From: Actinomycetes bacterium
GTDB lineage: Bacteria; Actinomycetota; Actinomycetes; Actinomycetales; Cellulomonadaceae
NCBI GenBank assembly: GCA_023389455.1
Contig: JAEWEJ010000370.1
Location: forward strand, 1 to 5,111
Direction: 5' to 3'
DNA length: 5,111 nucleotides
Shown here: positions 1 to 3,952 of the stretch, piece after piece
How positions within the stretch are numbered: position 1 is the first letter of the stretch
How the letters are laid out: every line of letters starts with the position of its first letter
Translations under genes and position numbers: made by a program
The notes under the pieces: generated by a model
Told to the model about the DNA's origin: nothing
Databases searched by the model: none
The model's input: the letters and a program-made list of their open reading frames with translations, nothing else

Positions 1-289
1 GCAGCAGGGCGCCCGGCCCGTGCCGGTGGACGGCCGCCAGCGCGGCGGCGCCGGTGGCCCCGGCGACGATCCGTCCGGCGATCTGCGTCGGCACCAGCCG
101 GCTCGGCGTCACGGGCAGCTTGTCGACGACCATCTCGCCGAGGACCGCGCAGGTCGTGAGCCCGCGCAGCGCGCGCGCACCGACGCCGTGGTGGCCCCGG
201 GTCGCGGCGTGGACGGGCACGGCGAGGGCGACGGCGGAGCGACCCCCGGCGGCGAGGCCGAGCGCGACGGAGCGGCGGAGAACACCCAT
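1..289 (-). CDS. DUF4126-like small membrane protein (N-terminal part, cut by window edge)
   Basis: This reading frame runs leftwards off the window; 96 codons are visible. The protein begins MGVLRRSVALGLAAGGRSAV and continues with a short motif GEMVVDKLP followed by TPSRLVP, then an Ala/Gly-rich hydrophobic stretch (IVAGATGAAALAAV). A 'G-E-x-x-x-D-K-L-P-x-x-P-S-R' core between small-residue-rich helices is what I remember of DUF4126-type integral membrane proteins, whose function is unknown to me. The start is well bounded: a stop codon in the same frame lies three codons upstream (299-301), so the ATG at 289 is the first possible start. No convincing Shine-Dalgarno sequence precedes it, so the transcript may be leaderless or the real start may be an internal GTG. 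The gene diverges from the DUF6458-type gene at 488. The family assignment rests on motif recall, and the C-terminal part cannot be seen. Confidence 0.6.
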   Translation of the reverse strand, partial: MGVLRRSVALGLAAGGRSAVALAVPVHAATRGHHGVGARALRGLTTCAVLGEMVVDKLPVTPSRLVPTQIAGRIVAGATGAAALAAVHRHGPGALL

Positions 290-452
290 GCGACGTGTCT
301 ACCGGGGTCGGGGTGCGGCGGCATCTCGGGGCGGTCCCGGGCCCCGCACGGCCCGCGTCGACGTCCCCGGGTGCCGGACACCCGTCCGGGTCACGACGCC
401 GTTCGACGTGCGGGACCGGCGTCGCGGCACCAGACTCGCCAACCGGACGGGC

Positions 453-471
453 CGTCGTGGCCCGCACGACG
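453..471 (+). promoter_or_regulatory. Small hairpin in the leader of the DUF6458-type gene
   Basis: A 7-bp inverted repeat (CGTCGTG, loop GCCCG, CACGACG) ends 5 nt before the AAGGAG-type ribosome binding site at 477-483. In an mRNA it would form a GC-rich stem just upstream of the site without covering it. In DNA this GC-rich, such stems arise readily by chance. The 290-487 gap between the two divergent genes also holds a 6-bp inverted repeat at 368-384 (CGGGTG, loop CCGGA, CACCCG). I could not identify a clear -35/-10 pair in the gap. Confidence 0.25.
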
Positions 472-487
472 ACGACGAAGGAGCGAC

Positions 488-715
488 ATGGGCATCGGTG
501 GCGGCATCGCACTCCTGGTGATCGGGGCGATCCTCTCGTTCGGGGTCTCGGACCGGCTCGAGGGCATCGACCTCACAGTCATCGGGTACATCTGCATGGG
601 AGCCGGCGCGCTGGCGCTGATCCTCGCGATCGCGCTCAACGCGCAGCGCACCAACACCACGCACCGTCAGGTCGTCGAGCACCGCGAGGAGCCCCCGCTC
701 CCGCCGACCGCCTGA
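488..715 (+). CDS. DUF6458-type two-helix membrane protein
   Basis: This 75-residue protein starts MGIGGGIALLVIGAILSFGV. It has one hydrophobic helix at about residues 3-20, a short polar turn (SDRLEGIDL), and a second helix with the motif TVIGYICMGAGALALILAIAL at about 30-50. It ends in a polar, charged tail (RTNTTHRQVVEHREEPP). The pattern 'MGIGGGI...GAIL.FGV.D.L...DLT.IGYI.MGAG' is characteristic of the DUF6458 family of short actinobacterial membrane proteins, whose function is unknown. Both ends of the chain are probably on the same side of the membrane. The start is supported by GAAGGAG at 477-483, four bases before the ATG. The frame stays open further upstream, but that part reads as low-complexity Arg/Gly/Pro translation of GC-rich DNA, so I reject a longer protein. 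A strong hairpin follows 33 nt after the stop, so the gene is probably transcribed alone. Confidence 0.85.
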   Translation: MGIGGGIALLVIGAILSFGVSDRLEGIDLTVIGYICMGAGALALILAIALNAQRTNTTHRQVVEHREEPPLPPTA

Positions 716-748
716 CCGACGCACCCGCGCCTCGGCGCACGACACGTC

Positions 749-787
749 GCACGACGCCCCGCCCGGGCCCCGGGCGGGGCGTCGTGC
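749..787 (+). terminator. Long GC hairpin, probable terminator of the DUF6458-type gene
   Basis: Positions 749-767 and 769-787 are perfect inverted complements (19 pairs around a central C; in practice a loop of 3-5 bases). The stem core is CGCCCCGCCCG/CGGGCGGGGCG. It begins 33 nt after the stop codon. No T-run follows, which is common for hairpin terminators in high-GC actinobacteria, so the call rests on stem length and position. Because the stem is symmetric it could act on both strands. Confidence 0.75.
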
Positions 788-790
788 TGT

Positions 791-826
791 CCGGGGTCAC
801 GCCCGGGGTCACGCCCGGGGTCGTGC
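791..826. repeat. Three 12-bp tandem repeats
   Basis: The unit CCGGGGTCACGC occurs twice exactly (791-802 and 803-814) and a third time with two changes (815-826, CCGGGGTCGTGC). The repeats lie directly after the terminator hairpin and about 130 bp before the protease start, in DNA that I judge non-coding. The rest of the gap to 954 contains a short CGGACAC direct repeat (875-881 and 884-890) and a weak -10-like CACAAT at 888-893 without a matching -35. Confidence 0.7.
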
Positions 827-954
827 CCGTGGACGCCCGCGCGCGTCCGTGGTGCGGTCACGAAGGGCGCATGTCGGACACCCCGGACACAATGGGCGCC
901 CGCGCGCAGCACCACCGTGCGCGAGCAGCAGGGGGCGACGACGGAGGGGACCGC

Positions 955-2022
955 ATGGACCGGGACGAGGCACGCAAGGCCAAGGCGCACGCCCTGGAGG
1001 TGGCGCGCGAGCTCATCGAGAGGGACGTGCAGGCGTCCACGACCGGCACCCCCGTGGCGCCGCTGTCGGTGGGGCTCGCCCCGTGGGGTGACGGGCGGTA
1101 CGCGGTGGCGCTGCGCTACCGGCTCGACGTGCCGGGCGTGCGCAACCTGGCCAGCCGCGTCGCGGCCGAGGTCGGTGAGGTCGGCACGGCCGTCGACGTG
1201 CGCCGCACGGGCCGCATCCGCCCGCTGCACGACGACGTGACCACGGGGCGGACGCCGGCGGACGCCCCGGGCACCGAGGAGGGTGGCGGGGCCGGCCCCA
1301 CCGTGCCCGGCCCACGCCCGCCCGTCGTCACGGCGCAGGCCCTGGGCGAGACGGGCCGCGTGCGCCCGCTGCGTCCCGGTGTCTCCATCGCCCACGTCGA
1401 CGTCACCGCGGGGACCCTCGGCGCGTTCGTCGTGGTCGGCGGCGTGGTCCACGCGCTGTCGAACTACCACGTGCTCGCGGGCTCCCCCGCGGCGGTCCCC
1501 GGGGACCTCGTGCTGCAGCCCGGCCCCGCCGACGGCGGCGTGGCGCCGGCGGACCGCGTAGGGACGCTCGCCGCGGTCGTGCCGCTCGCCGCCGGACGCA
1601 CGGCGGTCGTCGACGCCGCGGTCGCCCGGCTCGACGTGCAGGACGTCGACCCGACGTACCCGGTGGGCCGGATCACCCGGACCGCGCGGGCCGTCGGCGG
1701 GGAGACCGTCGGCAAGATCGGCCGGACGACCGCGGTGACGGCCGGCCGCGTCACCGCGATCGAGCTCGACGACGTCGTCGTCGGGTACGGCGAGGAGCTG
1801 GGGAACCTCCGGTTCGACGACCAGATCGAGATCGAGGGCCTGGGGCGCCAGCCCTTCTCCCGCGGGGGTGACTCCGGGTCCCTCGTGTACCGCGAGGACG
1901 GGGTCGCGCTCGGACTGCTCTTTGCCGGGTCGGAGACCGGGGGGGACAATGGCCGTGGGCTGACGTACGTCAACCCGATCGATGCCGTCCTCGAGGCGCT
2001 CGACGCGACGCTGCTCGCCTGA
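955..2022 (+). CDS. Trypsin-fold serine protease with N-terminal accessory domain (no signal peptide)
   Basis: This 355-residue protein is a predicted chymotrypsin-fold (S1-like) endopeptidase. The triad is visible: His172 in LSNYHVLAG, Asp220 in VVDAAVARLD and Ser307 in RGGDSGSLV. The surrounding sequence (VSIAHVDVTAGTLGAF, QPGPADGG, GKIGRTTAVTAGRV, GLLFAGS, YVNPIDAVLEAL) fits the bacterial group of trypsin-like proteases that carry a 'LSN.HVLA' His motif. Residues 1-91 form an alpha/beta accessory domain: a charged helix DEARKAKAHALEVARELIERD, then LSVGLAPWGDGRYAVALRY and AVDVRRTGRIRPL. A Gly/Pro-rich linker follows at about 92-125. No signal peptide or membrane segment is seen, so a cytoplasmic location is inferred. 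The start at 955 has GGAGGGGA at 943-950, and its N-terminus aligns with that of the downstream protein. In-frame ATGs at 871 and 892 are less likely. Substrate and role are unknown. Confidence 0.88.
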   Translation: MDRDEARKAKAHALEVARELIERDVQASTTGTPVAPLSVGLAPWGDGRYAVALRYRLDVPGVRNLASRVAAEVGEVGTAVDVRRTGRIRPLHDDVTTGRTPADAPGTEEGGGAGPTVPGPRPPVVTAQALGETGRVRPLRPGVSIAHVDVTAGTLGAFVVVGGVVHALSNYHVLAGSPAAVPGDLVLQPGPADGGVAPADRVGTLAAVVPLAAGRTAVVDAAVARLDVQDVDPTYPVGRITRTARAVGGETVGKIGRTTAVTAGRVTAIELDDVVVGYGEELGNLRFDDQIEIEGLGRQPFSRGGDSGSLVYREDGVALGLLFAGSETGGDNGRGLTYVNPIDAVLEALDATLLA

Positions 2023-2066
2023 TGCGAGACGCGGGCCGCGCGCCCGACCGGCGCGGGAGGTGTGCA

Positions 2067-2294
2067 GTGGCCGACCTCGACGAGGCCCGCCGGGCCAAGG
2101 AGGAGATCAAGGCCGCCCTGGCCGGCCGGGACGGTGTGGCCGCGATCGGGATCGCCCCCGAGGAAGGCGGCTACGGCGTGCTCGTGCGGGTGCAGGGCGA
2201 CGCGGTCTCCGCCCGACGCCTCGGGGTCCCGTCCCGCCTGCACGGCGTCAGCGTGCACGTGCGACCGACGGGGCCCATCGCCGCCCAGAGCTGA
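2067..2294 (+). CDS. Stand-alone copy of the protease's N-terminal accessory domain
   Basis: This 75-residue protein uses a GTG start preceded by GGGAGG (2055-2060) with six bases of spacing. It has no signal peptide. It resembles the first ~91 residues of the adjacent protease: DLDEARRAK against DRDEARKAK at the N-terminus, AAIGIAPEEGGYGVLVRV against LSVGLAPWGDGRYAVALRY in the middle, and VSVHVRPTGPI against TAVDVRRTGRI at the end. It is shorter mainly by a gap after the first helix and in the loop before the last strand. I infer a small helix-plus-strand domain. It probably forms an operon with the protease, 44 nt downstream of its stop. An in-frame ATG at 2022 overlaps the protease stop (TGATG) and would add 15 Arg-rich residues; the GTG fits the alignment and ribosome binding site better. 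Possible roles are a trans-acting inhibitor, chaperone or targeting partner of the protease; none is shown by the sequence. Confidence 0.8.
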   Translation: MADLDEARRAKEEIKAALAGRDGVAAIGIAPEEGGYGVLVRVQGDAVSARRLGVPSRLHGVSVHVRPTGPIAAQS

Positions 2295-2301
2295 TCTCCG
2301 G

Positions 2302-2395
2302 CACGGCGCCCACCTCCCGCACGCGGCAGCGACCTCCCGCACGGCGCCGACCTCCCGCACGGCGCCGACCTCCGGCACGCGGCAGCGACCTCCCG
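2302..2395. repeat. Five 18/20-bp tandem repeats between convergent genes
   Basis: Five units lie head to tail at 2302-2319, 2320-2339, 2340-2357, 2358-2375 and 2376-2395, with lengths 18, 20, 18, 18 and 20 bp. The short form is CACGGCGCCGACCTCCCG with one or two changes, and the long form is CACGCGGCAGCGACCTCCCG. The two 20-bp units are identical to each other. The array begins 8 nt after the stop of the 75-residue gene. Translations across it look like repetitive Arg/Ala/Pro shadows and are not taken as genes. Confidence 0.8.
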
Positions 2396-2413
2396 CACAC
2401 GGCCAGGAACGAC

Positions 2414-2453
2414 GGCGCGCCCCCCCCCCCGGGGGGGGGGGGGGGGCGGCGCC
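2414..2453. terminator. Poly-C/poly-G hairpin (C11-G16), possible bidirectional terminator
   Basis: Eleven consecutive C (2420-2430) are followed directly by sixteen consecutive G (2431-2446). They are flanked by GGCGC (2414-2418) and GCGCC (2449-2453), which also pair. The structure lies between two convergent genes, 18 nt beyond the LPMO stop codon, so a shared bidirectional terminator is the simplest reading. There is no T-run. The arms are unequal, and long homopolymers are prone to sequencing and assembly error, so the exact run lengths should not be trusted. Confidence 0.5.
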
Positions 2454-2471
2454 GGTGTCAGCGGACGGACG

Positions 2472-3680
2472 TCAGCGGACGATGCAGGGCTTGCCGTTGA
2501 GGGTCGCGTCGGTCACCGTCTGCGGCGTCCCGGACCCGATGAAGCCGAACGACACGGCGTTGTGGTGCCCGATGGTCGAGTTCCACGCCACGTTCTCGGC
2601 CGTCACGGTCGAGCCGGACTGCGAGGTGGTCGCGTTCCACGCCTGCTGCACCGACTCGCCGTTGGTGAACGTCCAGCTCACCTCCCACCCGTTGACCGGC
2701 TCCATGGTCGCGTTGAACACCGTCACGCCACCCTGGAAGCCGCCCTGCCAGGCGTTGGCGACGTCCACCTCGATCTCGCAGACGGAGTCCGGCGGCACGG
2801 TCGGAGTCGGGGAGACGGTGGGCGTCGGCGAGACCGTCGGCGTCGGGGACACCGTCGGCGTCGGGGAGACCGTGGGCGTCGGGGACACCGTCGGGGTCGG
2901 GGAGACGGTGGGCGTCGGGGACACCGTCGGCGTCGGCGAGACCGTCGGCGTCGGGGAGACCGTCGGGGTCGGGGTGGGCGTCACGGTGCCACCGCCGCCG
3001 AAGTCGACGTCCACGCAGTTGTAGAAGGACTCCGGGCTGTCGGTGCGCTCCCAGATGTTGAACAGCACGTGCTTGCCCGTCTTGTTCGACGGCAGCTTCA
3101 CGTTCCACCAGTACTCCGGCCCCGCGGGCCCGCCCTCGCGCAGCGGCGGGTCCTGCACGCGGTCGAACGGCGCGGGCTCCAGGTCGTCCCACCCGATCGG
3201 CTGGCCCTGGTTCCACCCGTCCTTGGTGATCCACGTCGTGAAGTACCCGGGGTGACGCGCTACGGCCGCGTACTGGAACGTCATCGTCTGGCCGGGCCTG
3301 ACCCGGGTCGTGGGCCACGCGGACGACGGCGAGTTGTACGCCGCGAACCGGGAGTCCGGGCCGCAGAGCTTGCCGTCGGCGATCGTCTCGTGACGGCCGG
3401 CGATGGTGCCGAGCAGGTTGCCGAACCAGTTGTAGAACGAGTAGTTGCCCTCGTTGAACGCGTTCACGCACGCGGGGTTCGTGGGCTTCATGTTGCCCGC
3501 CTCGCCGGCCGCCTGGCCGCCGGCCAGGCCGTCGGTGTAGCAGACGTAGGTGCGGGTCGGCGGGTTGGTCAGGCCGCCGTGGGCCTGTGCGGCGGTGGGG
3601 ATCACCACGAGGGCGCCCGCCAGCAGCGTGGTGGCGGCGACACCCCCGAGCGCTCGTCGTGTCGTGGGTGTGCGGGGCAT
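2472..3680 (-). CDS. Secreted AA10 lytic polysaccharide monooxygenase with CBM2
   Basis: This 402-residue secreted copper enzyme oxidatively cleaves crystalline polysaccharide. Residues 1-33 are a signal peptide (TTRRALGG, hydrophobic core, TAAQA). Cleavage exposes His34 of HGGLTNPPTRTYVC, the first histidine of the copper brace. The second is His143 in AVARHPGYF, and the axial Phe is probably Phe219 in SPESFYNC. The AA10 domain spans about 34-227 and includes GKLCGPD, ITKDGW and GWDDLE. Residues 228-297 are a Pro/Thr linker. CBM2 spans about 298-402, with cysteines near both ends (VCEIEV, KPCIVR) and the three binding-face tryptophans in NAW, QAWNA and VAWNS, so it should bind cellulose (chitin less likely). 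The overall pattern resembles cellulose-active actinobacterial LPMOs; C1 versus C4 specificity cannot be read. The start at 3680 is preceded by GAGGGAAG; an in-frame ATG at 3731 would spoil the signal peptide. Transcription is monocistronic here and diverges from the GGDEF gene. Confidence 0.95.
   Translation of the reverse strand: MPRTPTTRRALGGVAATTLLAGALVVIPTAAQAHGGLTNPPTRTYVCYTDGLAGGQAAGEAGNMKPTNPACVNAFNEGNYSFYNWFGNLLGTIAGRHETIADGKLCGPDSRFAAYNSPSSAWPTTRVRPGQTMTFQYAAVARHPGYFTTWITKDGWNQGQPIGWDDLEPAPFDRVQDPPLREGGPAGPEYWWNVKLPSNKTGKHVLFNIWERTDSPESFYNCVDVDFGGGGTVTPTPTPTVSPTPTVSPTPTVSPTPTVSPTPTVSPTPTVSPTPTVSPTPTVSPTPTVSPTPTVPPDSVCEIEVDVANAWQGGFQGGVTVFNATMEPVNGWEVSWTFTNGESVQQAWNATTSQSGSTVTAENVAWNSTIGHHNAVSFGFIGSGTPQTVTDATLNGKPCIVR
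2797..2958 (-). repeat. Nine 18-bp repeats encoding the VSPTPT linker of the LPMO
   Basis: Nine consecutive 18-bp units encode nine perfect VSPTPT hexapeptides. They are bordered on the catalytic side by TVTPTPTPT and on the CBM2 side by VPP. The units differ only at synonymous positions (for example GTC or GTG for Val, and ACG, ACC or ACT for Thr). The protein repeat is therefore fully conserved while the DNA is not, which points to selection on linker composition as well as repeat expansion. Such linkers are flexible and often O-glycosylated in actinobacteria. Confidence 0.95.
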
Positions 3681-3727
3681 GGGGCTTCCCTCTCGCGCGG
3701 GCGGCGGTGGGTCGCCGCGGGGGGTGG

Positions 3728-3774
3728 GCACCAGGGCTGGTGCGTGCGATGGCGTTCAGGGTGCGTAGCGCACC
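3728..3774 (-). promoter_or_regulatory. Two inverted repeats in the LPMO upstream region
   Basis: Positions 3728-3743 form a 7-bp dyad, GCACCAG-GG-CTGGTGC. Positions 3760-3774 form a 6-bp dyad, GGTGCG-TAG-CGCACC. Both lie between the LPMO start codon and the GAAACGTTTC palindrome. They could be regulator sites, or RNA stems in the 5' leader if transcription starts upstream of them. I saw no convincing -35/-10 pair; a TTGTCC (minus strand, 3781-3786) has no good partner. The assignment is tentative. Confidence 0.35.
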
Positions 3775-3792
3775 ACTCCCGGACAACCCTCC

Positions 3793-3802
3793 GAAACGTT
3801 TC
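3793..3802. promoter_or_regulatory. GAAACGTTTC palindrome, candidate LacI-family operator
   Basis: This is a perfect 10-bp palindrome with a central CG, in an otherwise very GC-rich intergenic region, 112 bp upstream of the LPMO start codon. Operators of LacI/GalR-family sugar repressors typically have the form AAACG-TTT with a central CpG, and such repressors control cellulase genes in actinomycetes. The AT-rich core stands out from its surroundings. It lies closer to the LPMO than to the divergent GGDEF gene (150 bp to its start), so the LPMO is the likelier target. Confidence 0.6.
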
Positions 3803-3901
3803 CAGCACGTGGGACGCCGTTCCACGTCCCCGCGTGGCGACCGGCGTGGTCCGCCCTGGACCGACACCCCGGGCGGGTGGGAAGGCCACGCGGACGAGTG
3901 A

Positions 3902-3923
3902 TCTCACGGACCTCTCACGGACC
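3902..3923. repeat. Perfect 11-bp tandem repeat upstream of the GGDEF gene
   Basis: TCTCACGGACC occurs twice with no spacer (3902-3912 and 3913-3923). The 11-bp period is close to one helical turn, so both copies face the same side of the DNA, as in tandem sites for response regulators. The second copy ends 29 nt before the ATG of the diguanylate cyclase gene. The regulator is unknown, and chance duplication is possible. Confidence 0.55.
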
Positions 3924-3952
3924 GCACTCGGCGGATCGGGGGTCGAGGCCCG

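Noticed and set aside
20..487. Long plus-strand open frame running into the DUF6458-type gene
   Set aside because: It is antisense to the DUF4126-like gene and has atypical composition. The family's N-terminus MGIGGG begins at 488 with its own ribosome binding site.
888..893. CACAAT as a -10 promoter element for the protease operon
   Set aside because: No -35-like hexamer lies 16-18 bases upstream, so it cannot be separated from chance.
295..954. Open frame extending the protease about 220 codons upstream
   Set aside because: The extension crosses the DUF6458-type gene in another frame, a terminator hairpin and tandem repeats, and reads as Arg/Pro/Gly low complexity. The ATG at 955 has a good ribosome binding site, and the paralogous downstream protein starts at the matching place.
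871..954. Alternative protease start at ATG 871 (GAAGGG three bases before it) or ATG 892
   Set aside because: It would add 28 or 21 Ala/Arg/Gly-rich residues with no counterpart in the paralogue. The site at 943-950 is stronger and better spaced.
1464..2398. Minus-strand open frames with REVGAV or GRSAPC repeats
   Set aside because: They are shadows of the tandem repeats, and one runs antisense to the protease. They have no recognisable domain.
2295..2471. CRISPR array
   Set aside because: The repeats are contiguous, 18-20 bp, with no unique spacers and no cas genes nearby.
2062..3024. Plus-strand open frame with VGVGET/VGVGDT repeats
   Set aside because: This is the antisense shadow of the LPMO linker and CBM2, which have full motif support on the minus strand.
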